In this document: positions 42,705 through 51,147 of the stretch, one piece after another
How positions within the stretch are numbered: the first letter of the stretch is position 1
Layout of the letters: every line of letters begins with the position of its first letter
Source of the DNA: Rhizobium sp. BK313
Lineage (GTDB): Bacteria; Pseudomonadota; Alphaproteobacteria; Rhizobiales; Rhizobiaceae
DNA length: 64,000 bases
Assembly (NCBI RefSeq): GCF_014193655.1
Contig: NZ_JACHZQ010000008.1
Coordinates: forward strand, 310,001-374,000
Direction of reading: 5' to 3'
Made by a program: the position numbers and the translations under genes
Notes under the pieces: generated by a model
Database searches by the model: none
What the model was told of the DNA's origin: nothing
Seen by the model: only the letters and a program-made list of their open reading frames with translations

Positions 42705-43358
42705 GCCAGTCTGAATCTATTGCGTCATCAATACGAAATGGAACCCAGGCAGCTTCAAGTTGGTCCGGTTTGCGATGGCGTCTGGGTATCATCCACGCGG
42801 TCGCAGTCGACTACATCTTCGCGTTTCTAACGCATTGCTTCCGTTTGCTCCGCCCCAAATCACGGATTTAATTCTGACTTGGCTCGATCACAGCCCGGTC
42901 GGCGGGCTGCCAAACGATCAGGCCCGATTGTCTGTGGTGGAATTGATGCCGGTTCGCCCATCCTTCGGATAGACCACTATGGGGCGTAGATTGTGCCCTA
43001 TCGCTACACGTTCCATGCCTACCAAGGTTGCCGATTTGAATATCGTTTTCCGCTCTCGATGCTTGAGATTATAGGCGGTGCGAACATCGCACCCTGCCAG
43101 CACTCCGTCCTAGAAACACGGCAACCAACGCGCGCGCTGCTGATGTGGCGCCGCCTGCAAAGCCGAACCATCAACACCTGATCTCATGCTCCGCCTCAGT
43201 TGCCATGCGTTCTCCTCCAAGGGACCGACCTCAAAACGTGCCTAGGTTCTCCGCGCCAACTGAAACCTATGATCGCCGAAACGATCGCGCAGGTTAGAAA
43301 AGCTGCTGCTGCTTCGAGCGTGCGCATTGCATTTGCGACGGTAGATCCCATTTGATAA
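42705..43358. other. 650-bp intergenic stretch without a recognised gene
   Basis: Between the pntB terminator and the TetR operator only short open frames occur on either strand, none with a family match I can name or a good ribosome site. The longest plus frame, from 42760, is 70 codons. The stretch could be decayed sequence. No repeats or RNA genes stand out. Confidence 0.4.
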
Positions 43359-43372
43359 ATGTTGACCAACAT
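43359..43372. promoter_or_regulatory. TetR-type operator before the TetR gene
   Basis: ATGTTG-AC-CAACAT is a perfect 14-bp palindrome 37 bases before TTG 43409. It overlaps any longer reading of the TetR gene, so it supports the downstream start and suggests autoregulation. Confidence 0.6.
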
Positions 43373-43408
43373 ATAACCAGGTGCATTCAGACCGACGAGG
43401 ACCGAGAC

Positions 43409-43981
43409 TTGAAGGTAAACAGGGCTCAGGCCGAGCGAAATCATCGCCATATTATTGATGTTGCCGGGCAACTGTTCCGCGAGCACGGCTTCGACGGTAT
43501 CGGCATTACCGAGCTTATGAAAAGCGCCGGACTGACACATGGTGGCTTCTACAACAGCTTCGCATCGAAGGAAGACCTTGCTGCCCAAGCTTGCGAGCGC
43601 GCCTTCGAAGGCACACGCGAGCGTTGGGAAAGCGCTGCAGAAAATTCGAAGGACGACGCTTTTTCGGCAATCGTCGAATTCTATTTGTCGAAGCACCATT
43701 GCGACCATCCGGGTACCGGTTGTGCACTCGCAGCCCTCGCTCCCGATGCTGCGCGACACGGTGGGAGCATCCGATCGGTGTTCACGAGAGGAATTCGCTC
43801 TTACATCGACACTCTGTCTCGAGCAATGCCCGGCCGTAGGGGTGGCTTGAAGCGCAAGCAGGTTTTGTCATCGCTCTCGGAAATGGTGGGAGCAGTTATT
43901 TTAGCGCGTGCCTGCGATGACCCTGCAATGTCGAAGGAGATCTTGGAGGCCAGCCTTTCCAATCTGAAGGGCCAGCGGTAA
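43409..43981 (+). CDS. TetR family transcriptional regulator
   Basis: This 190-residue protein starts at TTG 43409 (KVNRAQAERNHRHIIDVAGQLFREHGFDGIGI), with GAGG about eight bases upstream; a further in-frame TTG at 43352 would place the operator inside the gene. The helix-turn-helix reads GITELMKSAGLTHGGFYNSFASKEDLAAQA. The C-terminal effector domain has a GTGCALAALAPDAARHG segment seen in the NemR/AcrR-like group that responds to quinones or electrophiles. The likely target is itself and possibly the quinone oxidoreductase gene 260 bases downstream on the other strand. Confidence 0.88.
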   Translation: MKVNRAQAERNHRHIIDVAGQLFREHGFDGIGITELMKSAGLTHGGFYNSFASKEDLAAQACERAFEGTRERWESAAENSKDDAFSAIVEFYLSKHHCDHPGTGCALAALAPDAARHGGSIRSVFTRGIRSYIDTLSRAMPGRRGGLKRKQVLSSLSEMVGAVILARACDDPAMSKEILEASLSNLKGQR

Positions 43982-44240
43982 GGAACGCTGCCCAGACCGG
44001 ACGTCACGGTGGGCCCCGAAACCTCCAGGTTGGCCTGACCGATACAAACCGGACCGCTTTCGGACGACCCTTGTGCCGAATGTTCATCGCTCCGGGGTCG
44101 CCCCCGGATTGATGCCTCCAATGGACCCGGTTTCGATACAGCCTTCCGATCGAAACCGCATCGACGTCGGTGAGAATGGCTGAGATCTTACCATCGGCAT
44201 CCTGAGGCGAGCCGGTGGGTGTTGTCTCGCAACGAACGCT

Positions 44241-45284
44241 TCAAGTGTGAGCAACCATTGTCGACGCGCCTATATCCAACACAACACGTCCAATCGTTGC
44301 CCCCGTCTCCAGAGCCGTGTGGGCCTCTCCCACGCCTGCAAATGGTACGACGCGATCGATGTGGACCGTCAGTTTGCCTGAATCGACAAGTTCCGCGATC
44401 TGCTTAAGAACCGCCGTTTGTTGCAAACGGTATTCGTGATGTCCAGCAATCTGCGGATAGCCGATATTGACGAATTTGACGTCGATGTTTCTCCATTCGG
44501 CCAAGGCATTCGTTTCCCTGGGCCAATCGGAGACCACAGTATTGATCAGGGAGCCATAAGGAGCGACATGCTCGAAACTGTTCGCGAAATTTCCGTGGCC
44601 GACGAAATCGAAGACGTGATCAGCGCCCTCCTTTCCCGTCCAGGCTTGTAGAGCCTTGACCACACTTTCATGCTTGTAATTGATCGCACGCTCGACCCCC
44701 AATTTGCGCACAAACGCCGCTTTATCCTCATTGGATACTGTCGCTGCAACCCGCGCGCCCAGTGAAAGTGCCAGTTGGATGCTGAGATGCCCGAGCCCGC
44801 CAGCACCGCCGTGGATCAGGACGAAATCACCTGGTTTGATCTCAGCCTTCTCGTAAACGGCCTCCCACGCGGTAAGAGCGGCGACGGGAAGTCCGGCGGC
44901 TTCCACAAAGCCGAGCGACTTCGGCTTCAGTGTCGCGTAATCACCGTTCAAGACCTTGAGTTCAGCATAGCTCCCGAAGTTGCCCCTATAGCCACCATCT
45001 ATGTACCAGACTTCATCACCAACCTTGAAGTGATGAACTGCGGCGCCGACGGCCTCGACAACGCCGACGCCGTCAATGCCCAATATAATAATCTCACCGG
45101 CTTTGCCTGCAAATCCACCGCCATTCTTTCTATTCTGCCAATCGGCGGGATTGACCCCCGCCGCTTTGACCCTGACAAGAATGTCCGTTTCTCTTTGAAG
45201 TTGTGGTCGTTCAATCTGCCGGATGTGAAGAACCTCCGGTCCACCCGCCTCGGTCATCGCCAACGCTGTCATGGTATCAGACAT
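44241..45284 (-). CDS. NADP-dependent quinone oxidoreductase-like zinc-free MDR protein
   Basis: This 347-residue medium-chain reductase starts at ATG 45284 (MSDTMTALAMTEAGGPEVL) with GGAGC upstream. It overlaps the end of the Gfo/Idh gene by eight bases, so it is translationally coupled. It lacks the zinc-binding Cys cluster. The Rossmann motif is LIHGGAGGLGHLSIQLALSLGARV, and VKAAGVNPADWQNRKN is typical of quinone oxidoreductases. It may reduce quinones or enones with NADPH. It is the last gene of the AraC-linked operon (SnoaL-like, Gfo/Idh, this gene). Confidence 0.9.
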   Translation of the reverse strand: MSDTMTALAMTEAGGPEVLHIRQIERPQLQRETDILVRVKAAGVNPADWQNRKNGGGFAGKAGEIIILGIDGVGVVEAVGAAVHHFKVGDEVWYIDGGYRGNFGSYAELKVLNGDYATLKPKSLGFVEAAGLPVAALTAWEAVYEKAEIKPGDFVLIHGGAGGLGHLSIQLALSLGARVAATVSNEDKAAFVRKLGVERAINYKHESVVKALQAWTGKEGADHVFDFVGHGNFANSFEHVAPYGSLINTVVSDWPRETNALAEWRNIDVKFVNIGYPQIAGHHEYRLQQTAVLKQIAELVDSGKLTVHIDRVVPFAGVGEAHTALETGATIGRVVLDIGASTMVAHT

Positions 45285-46368
45285 GATGAGCGCTCCGATC
45301 GCTACTTTCAATGTCCGCAAGCAGGCGGTGCAGGGCAATCGCGTCTTCGAAGGTCGGGCACAGCCGTGTTCCCGTTAAGATATCCGAAGCGAGGCGCTGA
45401 TATGCGACGGCCATGCTCTGCGGGATGCCGATTTCGAACCGATCGTCGCCATATTTGCTCGGAATATCGAGCTGGCGCAGGACGTCATCGCCCTGAGCGC
45501 CACGGACCTGATACCCACCTGCGCCGATGTAGCCAACCGGCGTCGTCACAACAATGTCGCCCTCACTGCCATTGATCTCCCAATGGAAGTTTGTCGCCCG
45601 CGAGAGGCCACCCCGGAAGTGGATGTTAATAAACACACCGCTTTCCAGAACTCCCGAGACGGCAATCTGATCTGGTACACCCATCGGAGCGTCCTGACCC
45701 GTTTCGATGATCCGGGTCGTCTTGCGAACGGAGGCAAGAGTGCCGCTCACCTCGGCGAAACGGGAATCCAAAGCATATAGAACCGCATCGACCGAATGAC
45801 CGAAAGGCACCCTCAGCATCCCAGCGCCGTTCTGGGGATCGAGAGTGTATTTAAACATCTCGTTCATTGAGTCCCCCCAGATGATACCGGAGCCTATCAG
45901 TGTGGACGACCGAACGGTCCCGACATAACCTTCCCTGACCAGATCGCGCACGAAGTTGATCGCGGGGGCAGACCTGGTCTGGAGCCCGACTGCGGCATGA
46001 ACCCCTTTCGTCTTTGCCAGTTCATTCATCTTCGCGGCGTCGGCGAGATTGATGCCGAGCGGCCATTCGCAAAGGACGGATTTCCCGGCATTGATTGCCT
46101 GTGTGACGAGGTCCAGGTGACGGGGAACTTTTACGGAAATGACGACCAGGTCGACGTCTCGGCGGCTTACAAGCTCCTCAGTCGTTGCAACCGCGTTTTT
46201 GATGCCGAACTTTTCCGCCGCTGCATTCGCGAGTTCCCGCTCATGATGGCTGATGGTCGTGATCTCATATTCGGGAAGGAGCCGCAGTGCCGGGATATGT
46301 CCGGTTGCTGCCCATCCTTTATCTGGATGCACACCTACGATTCCAACTCTGATGCGATTCTTGCTCAT
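45277..46368 (-). CDS. Gfo/Idh/MocA family oxidoreductase
   Basis: This 363-residue protein has an N-terminal NAD(P) Rossmann domain (RVGIVGVHPDKGWAATGHIPALRLL; VKVPRHLDLVTQAINAGKSVLCEWPLG, where the usual catalytic EKP is EWP) and a C-terminal alpha/beta domain. Replacement of the EKP Lys by Trp is shared with the Gal80-like branch, some members of which bind NAD without turnover, so an enzymatic role is uncertain. The start overlaps the SnoaL-like gene by four bases (ATGA). It could act on a sugar, inositol or related polyol. Confidence 0.88.
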   Translation of the reverse strand: MSKNRIRVGIVGVHPDKGWAATGHIPALRLLPEYEITTISHHERELANAAAEKFGIKNAVATTEELVSRRDVDLVVISVKVPRHLDLVTQAINAGKSVLCEWPLGINLADAAKMNELAKTKGVHAAVGLQTRSAPAINFVRDLVREGYVGTVRSSTLIGSGIIWGDSMNEMFKYTLDPQNGAGMLRVPFGHSVDAVLYALDSRFAEVSGTLASVRKTTRIIETGQDAPMGVPDQIAVSGVLESGVFINIHFRGGLSRATNFHWEINGSEGDIVVTTPVGYIGAGGYQVRGAQGDDVLRQLDIPSKYGDDRFEIGIPQSMAVAYQRLASDILTGTRLCPTFEDAIALHRLLADIESSDRSAHHV

Positions 46369-46814
46369 GCCTGACTGTCCTGGTGTTGAAGTTCAAAGAT
46401 CGTGCGGCGGAGTTCAAGGCGGGTAATGACCCAGTCGCCCCGTTGGCGCTTCCAAGTCTCGTGATAGTGACCGTAACCATGCATGGAACGCAGGTGGTGT
46501 TCGTGTCCTGCCGGAAAGATGATGTAGTCTTCCATCGACCAGATCGCCGCCACCTCATGGTCCGAGACGACAACGATTTCCGCATTGTGAATCTGGTGGA
46601 TGCTTTGTGCGCCGTCCAGGAAGGACCGCGTCAATGCGACAAACTCAGATGTGGTGCTAAACGATGCTGTTGTTTCGCCCTCAGGTCCCAAAAATGTGAG
46701 CTCAGGCGTTTCGTGAAACAGTGCCGCGAATTCATCCCAACGTTTCGTATCAAGATGGCGGCAGTACTGCGCCTTGCGTAGCGCGACGGTGTCTACGATA
46801 TCTCGCTTGTCCAT
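46365..46814 (-). CDS. SnoaL/NTF2-like domain protein
   Basis: This 149-residue single-domain protein starts at ATG 46814 with AAGGAGA upstream (MDKRDIVDTVALRKAQYCRHLD). The cone-shaped SnoaL fold is indicated by RWDEFAALFHETPELTF, the HNAEIVVVSDHEVAAIWSMEDYI strand pair and YHETWKRQRGDWVITRLELRR. Relatives act as isomerases, dehydratases or ring-hydroxylating dioxygenase beta-like subunits. It is the first gene of a three-gene coupled operon and diverges from an AraC regulator. Substrate unknown. Confidence 0.85.
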   Translation of the reverse strand: MDKRDIVDTVALRKAQYCRHLDTKRWDEFAALFHETPELTFLGPEGETTASFSTTSEFVALTRSFLDGAQSIHQIHNAEIVVVSDHEVAAIWSMEDYIIFPAGHEHHLRSMHGYGHYHETWKRQRGDWVITRLELRRTIFELQHQDSQA

Positions 46815-46853
46815 AGAGATCTCCTTCGCCTTGCTATTTATTGTCATTTTCTA

Positions 46854-46897
46854 GTACGATCGAGCTCAAAACGTCCGCGTTTATTGATCAATCGTAC
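46854..46897. promoter_or_regulatory. Inverted repeats in the AraC/SnoaL-like divergent promoter
   Basis: GTACGAT (46854-46860) is mirrored by ATCGTAC (46891-46897), and ATTGATCAAT (46883-46892) is a perfect 10-bp palindrome. They fill the 107-bp spacer between the divergent genes and are candidate half-sites for the AraC-type regulator. Confidence 0.45.
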
Positions 46898-46921
46898 AAT
46901 TTTTTAGAGGAGATTTGGAGT

Positions 46922-47863
46922 ATGGACCCTTTGACCGAGATTTGCGCGTCATTGCGCGTTCGAAGAGCCATGTTCACTCGGATCGACGCATATGCGCCGT
47001 GGGGTTGGGCATCGTCAGGTGAGCTTGTGGTCAAGTTCGTACTCGTCGTCCGTGGCGCGGGGGTCCTGATGCTACCGACTGAACCCGTGCCGGTTGCGCT
47101 GCGTGGGGGTGATTTGTTCATCATGCTGGACGACACACCCTACAAGATGTTTGACCAGAGCGGTTCAGTTCTGATGGATTGTATTGACGTGGAGAAAAGG
47201 CGGGTTGGAAATTATATCAGGGTCGGTGGCGACGGAGCTTTGACAACCTTCGTTAGCGGCTTTTTCGAAATCAGTGCGCTCGAAGCAAAGCCGCTTTTCT
47301 CTGTTTTGCCGAATTTTCTGCTTTTGAAGTCAGAGGAGAGCCGGACTCGCGCTTTTGAATCCGTTCTCGAACTCCTGGCAACCGAGACCAGTCAACCCGG
47401 CCTCGGCTCTGAGGCCATGATCAGCCGACTCTTTGAGCTTCTTTTCATTCATGCGATCCGCGCTTATTCAAGCCAATACAGCGCGCCCAAAAAAGGATGG
47501 CTTGCAGCGGTCGTCGATCGACTATTATCCGAGGCGATCAAAGAAATGCATGGCAACTTGGCGAACAATTGGACGTTGGAGGCCTTGGCCAAGGCAGCCG
47601 GCATGTCTCGTTCGGCTTTTGCTTCGAGGTTCAGGTCGGTCGTTGGCCAAACACCTCTTGAATATCTGACGGAGTGGCGAATGCACAAAGCCACGCTACT
47701 GATCCAGCGCAACGACCTGTCGCTGTCGGAAATCGCTCAAGATGTCGGCTACCATTCCGAGGCCGCGTTCAACAGGATCTTCAAACGCGAGGTTGGTACA
47801 ACGCCTGGCGCATTTCGCAGAGATCATTCCGAACAGTCGCCACCGGCTCCGTTGCCTCTGTGA
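46922..47863 (+). CDS. AraC family transcriptional regulator with cupin domain
   Basis: This 313-residue protein starts at ATG 46922 (MDPLTEICASLRVRRAMFTRID) with AGGAG ten bases upstream. The N-terminal cupin_6 sensory domain covers residues about 1-180 (VVRGAGVLMLP, GGDLFIML). The C-terminal AraC domain (about 205-305) has two helix-turn-helix units: WTLEALAKAAGMSRSAFASRF and LSLSEIAQDVGYHSEAAFNRIFKRE. It belongs to the group linked to oxidoreductase operons and probably activates the divergent SnoaL-like operon in response to a small ligand. Confidence 0.92.
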   Translation: MDPLTEICASLRVRRAMFTRIDAYAPWGWASSGELVVKFVLVVRGAGVLMLPTEPVPVALRGGDLFIMLDDTPYKMFDQSGSVLMDCIDVEKRRVGNYIRVGGDGALTTFVSGFFEISALEAKPLFSVLPNFLLLKSEESRTRAFESVLELLATETSQPGLGSEAMISRLFELLFIHAIRAYSSQYSAPKKGWLAAVVDRLLSEAIKEMHGNLANNWTLEALAKAAGMSRSAFASRFRSVVGQTPLEYLTEWRMHKATLLIQRNDLSLSEIAQDVGYHSEAAFNRIFKREVGTTPGAFRRDHSEQSPPAPLPL

Positions 47864-48125
47864 CGCGACCCCGAGCGCGGGCCTTGGAGTTCCTCCTGGA
47901 ACTCCGGATGATCGCGCCCCGCAAAGTCCGCAAACGGCGCGCATTCGAAATCGTGGACCCGAGTTGGTCACCACCTTCTCCCGCGATATCGGTGCTGCTG
48001 TTTTGATCGCCAAAGGCAGGTGCTGCGGAGAAGAGCACCCAAATCCCTAGTCCGGTTCAGCTTGCGGCAGATTCGTAGACCTTGCTCAAGAAAAGCGAGA
48101 GAAAGCTATGTTCGCAACCGTCGAG

Positions 48126-48148
48126 GTCCCGGCAAACTATGCCGGGAC
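48126..48148. terminator. Hairpin between AraC and cupin genes
   Basis: GTCCCGGCA (48126-48134) pairs perfectly with TGCCGGGAC (48140-48148), a 9-bp stem with a 5-base loop, in the 358-bp spacer (47864-48221) between convergent genes. No T-run follows on either strand, so function as terminator is likely but unproven. No gene is seen in the spacer. Confidence 0.5.
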
Positions 48149-48221
48149 GAAACTAAATTGCGATCCAATATCGGGAAATTCAGTTTGCTTTGCTCGATCA
48201 CTGAACATCCCATTCCGGATG

Positions 48222-48689
48222 TTATCCCTGAAGCAGCAGCGGGCCCACAACCGAAACGCCGTAAGATTGTGCAACAGCTCTCATATCGATGTCGCCGCCT
48301 TGCGCTCTCAACCTAAGAACCTCTTCCACTCCGCCAGGCGTCGTCGTCACGACGACGCGAAGAGGCACATCTGAAGGGTTGCCCCATGCGTGGGGAACCT
48401 TTCTCGGCAAGGAAATGACCGACCCGGCAGGAGCATCGATCGTCTTGTCGCCACAAGCGATGCGTGCCGTGCCTTCCACGACGACAAAGTGCTCATCCTC
48501 GTTCTCATGCACATGCATTGGCGTACTGTCCCCAGGGCTTGAGACGATCTCAACGACAGAATATGCCCCTTGAGTGTCGGCGGCAGAAACGCGGATCTTG
48601 CAACGCTCGCCGGGCCTCGTTTCGAGCCATCCATCCCCGCCGTTACGATCAATGGATTCGGCGTCAGATATCGTTGGCTGTGTCGTCAT
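48222..48689 (-). CDS. Cupin-domain protein
   Basis: This 155-residue single cupin_2 protein starts at ATG 48689 with AGGAGC upstream. Motif 1 reads STPMHVHENEDEHFVVVEGTA, with the usual two His and a Glu as metal ligands. Motif 2 (APAGSVISLPRKVPHAWGN) supplies the last His. It probably binds a metal and a small ligand such as a flavonoid, sugar or dicarbonyl; quercetinase-like and isomerase cupins share this pattern. It stands alone, with an A/T-rich promoter carrying the TATTTCA-A-TGAAATA palindrome. Confidence 0.88.
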   Translation of the reverse strand: MTTQPTISDAESIDRNGGDGWLETRPGERCKIRVSAADTQGAYSVVEIVSSPGDSTPMHVHENEDEHFVVVEGTARIACGDKTIDAPAGSVISLPRKVPHAWGNPSDVPLRVVVTTTPGGVEEVLRLRAQGGDIDMRAVAQSYGVSVVGPLLLQG

Positions 48690-49229
48690 GTTAGCTCCTA
48701 TTTTGAATCAAATGGATGTTGAGATCTTCGTAGGTTCATCGTGTACAGCGACATCCGGGCAACCCACGAGGCAGCCATCTGTCGTTGAACGCCGAACAAT
48801 ACAAATATCTAACGATGGTATTTCTTATGTATTTCAATGAAATATTTAGAGTTACGATAGTAATATTTCCGTTTATCGTGACTACTCCGCGCATATTTGA
48901 AATACATAACGTATTTTCATGGTTTTTCTATTAATCCGGCTTTTAATTTTTCCTCATAACTTGACTTGTTTTGACGAAAATACGATTACGGGCATCCGAA
49001 GCGATTGTCGGCGACATCCGCGGATCGAAATCTCGCTTGTATGTCGGCACTTGAGTGTCGCGTTAATTCGCGCCCCATCGAGATAGCCGACGATTGATCG
49101 ATGGCAGAAGATGGCGAACCCGAGACAGTTTAAGAAACGCTACCTCCTCGACTGCCGTGCGCGAAGGCCGCGATCGCGCACGACAGTCAATCATTCCGAA
49201 GTCGATCCGCACATCGACAGGGGTGAGCT
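48690..49229. promoter_or_regulatory. A/T-rich 540-bp spacer with a palindrome upstream of the cupin gene
   Basis: The middle of this spacer (about 48780-48965) is strikingly A/T-rich compared with its surroundings. TATTTCA (48830-48836) and TGAAATA (48838-48844) form a perfect palindrome centred on one A, 141 bases before the cupin start. I see no coding sequence. It could hold a curved promoter or mark the edge of acquired DNA. Confidence 0.45.
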
Positions 49230-50045
49230 CTAAGCTTTCAAAAGGTCAGCAAGCTCGCCAAAACTCGCGGCATTCAGGTCGAATTGGGGATCGGGTTTGG
49301 CGTCGACCTGGCCGGACGGTCCTGCTTCTAATGGACGGGAGATGAATGCCGTCCGCATGCCCTGGGCCTTGGCTGCTTGGAGATCCTGTTTATGACAGGC
49401 AACCATCATGATCTCGTCGGGTCGCAAGCCCAAAAATTGAGGCGCAAGCTGATACACCTTCGGGCTAGGCTTCACACTCTGTGCGAGTTCGGACGTCATA
49501 ATGAGGTCCCAAGGCAAATCGCGGAACTTAGCTAGCTTAACCATGTCCGCCATGTCGGCATTCGACAGCGTCGACAGGGTATAGCTCCGCTTCAAACGCT
49601 GTAGACCGGATAAGGTGTCGGGCCACAGCTCCAAACGCTGCCAAACCGAATTGATATGCGCCATTTCATCGGCGGTGAACTCGCCCGGCCCCTGCTCATT
49701 CATCACTTTGTCGAGCGCCTCGCGACGCAGCGAGGATAAACTCTGCCAGGGACGGCGACCGTTAAGGACGTCGGCGAAGCCTGGTGGAAACAATCCGTGC
49801 CAAGCAGTCGCTACCGCTCCCCAATCGACGTTCAGCCCTTTCTCTCGATTAATGACCTGGCCCTCGTGCACAATCGTGCTCCAGTAGTCGGTGCAGGTTC
49901 CGATAACATCGAATACCAGAGCCTTAATCGTGGAGGTATCGTAACCCTGTGCGTTGGCAGGGCGCGTGAATATCGGCGGGAACCCGGTGAATGCAAGAGC
50001 GGCACCGGCAGCTATCAAATTCCGGCGTGATAGCGGGAGGCCCAC
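49230..50045 (-). CDS. Tat-exported haloacid dehalogenase type II-like protein
   Basis: The core of this protein (about 271 residues from GTG 50045) starts with a twin-arginine leader (LSRRNLIAAGAALAFTGFPP, cleaved near ANAQG). A HAD type II fold follows: motif I ALVFDVIGTCTDYW with the nucleophile Asp, motif II STLSNADM, motif III Lys in QSVKPSPKVYQ, and motif IV MVACHKQDLQAAKAQGM, matching L-2-haloacid dehalogenases apart from His-Lys for His-Asn. No clear ribosome site precedes the GTG, and the frame is open upstream to 50291, so the start is uncertain. Export of a haloacid dehalogenase is unusual; a phosphatase role is possible. Confidence 0.78.
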   Translation of the reverse strand: MGLPLSRRNLIAAGAALAFTGFPPIFTRPANAQGYDTSTIKALVFDVIGTCTDYWSTIVHEGQVINREKGLNVDWGAVATAWHGLFPPGFADVLNGRRPWQSLSSLRREALDKVMNEQGPGEFTADEMAHINSVWQRLELWPDTLSGLQRLKRSYTLSTLSNADMADMVKLAKFRDLPWDLIMTSELAQSVKPSPKVYQLAPQFLGLRPDEIMMVACHKQDLQAAKAQGMRTAFISRPLEAGPSGQVDAKPDPQFDLNAASFGELADLLKA

Positions 50046-50479
50046 TTCATGCGACCGCGACCACCGTTTGGCCGGTTGAGCGGCCAGCTGCTGATCACCG
50101 GTCTGACGAAGAACACCCTGGCCGTTCCCGTACAGAATGGTATCATCGCTTCTTGGGATTTTATCGACGTCGATATGTCGTTCGACGCGACCAAATTTCG
50201 ATGTTGTAGTCAATTTTGGTCTCCAATTCCGTAAGAGCAAAGCCATTTGCCCCTTCGGTTTGGATATTGCGCGCCCTCTTCCGGAGAACAAAGGTCATAT
50301 CCGCCGCGTTTTAGGACAGGTGCGCGATCCCTGGTATTCGAAAACTGCTAAAGGCATTGGCGAGCCGGCCCCAACGTGTCCCACGGGCACCGACGTGCGC
50401 TCGCGTCAAAATCTCGTGATCATCACGCTCGGTTGAATTGTCAACGTCTGTTCTGTACTGGGCACAAACTTGGGCAACT
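50046..50479. other. Intergenic region between HAD protein and DUF302 genes
   Basis: These 434 bases contain only short overlapping frames on both strands with no family resemblance. The 5-prime end of the HAD gene may extend up to 246 bases into it. No hairpin or repeat is evident. Confidence 0.3.
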
Positions 50480-50980
50480 TCAGCCAATTGCATCGCCGGC
50501 GCGAAGAAGAACGCCCTTGAGGGTCTCATCGAGTTCGAGCCCTACCTCAGTCACCCGGTCATCGGCGAATTGCCCAAAGAGGGACGACGGCCGGTCGTAT
50601 TCAAAGATGGCTAAGCCTCGGTCGTCTTCGTACAGCACGATGCGCAATGGCGCGTACAGTGCGGATCGGATGTCATGCCGCGTCATCCGCGATGCCGTAA
50701 TCTGGTTGCCGATCTCATACTGGTAGGCTTTGCGGGGTCTGCCCACAATTTCGAGCAGACTTCCATGATTGCGTATCAGGAACAGAAAGAGTTTTGGGCC
50801 ATGGTCCTGCAACCATTCCACTTTTTCGCGATCCCTATTTCGGAGCATTTCCGCAATGCTAGGGTCTAGTTGCGGAACGAGTTTTTCAAGGGTCGCTTTT
50901 ACGTCTTCGAGTTTGGCCGAGCACTCGATTCTGATGTGATCGACACTAATCTTTCGTTGAGAGATGATGGACCTAGTCAC
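50480..50980 (-). CDS. DUF302 domain protein
   Basis: This 166-residue protein probably starts at GTG 50980, which has GGAG about six bases upstream. The C-terminal half has the DUF302 pattern: a Tyr/Phe-rich beta strand leading to YAPLRIVLYEDDRGLAIFEYDRPSSLFGQF and a final helix ending in ETLKGVLLRAG. DUF302 proteins are small, often cytoplasmic and stress- or sulfur-linked, without a settled function. A preceding Glu/Lys-rich helical part (KLEDVKATLEKLVPQL) looks like a coiled segment. It follows the enoyl-CoA hydratase gene on the same strand after 167 bases. Confidence 0.75.
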   Translation of the reverse strand: MTRSIISQRKISVDHIRIECSAKLEDVKATLEKLVPQLDPSIAEMLRNRDREKVEWLQDHGPKLFLFLIRNHGSLLEIVGRPRKAYQYEIGNQITASRMTRHDIRSALYAPLRIVLYEDDRGLAIFEYDRPSSLFGQFADDRVTEVGLELDETLKGVLLRAGDAIG

Positions 50981-51147
50981 AGAGGTCTCCGTACAAGTTT
51001 GGGGGTGGACGTCGTCCTCGCCGCGATCGACAGCCGCGTCGAGAGGTTCCATTGCCAGCACAGCGATTTGATATCGCGTCGACTTCGGTTGCATTTGACT
51101 ATGATCTCCTTCTTTTGGAGATTTTTTCCTGCTTACCGGGAGTTGGC

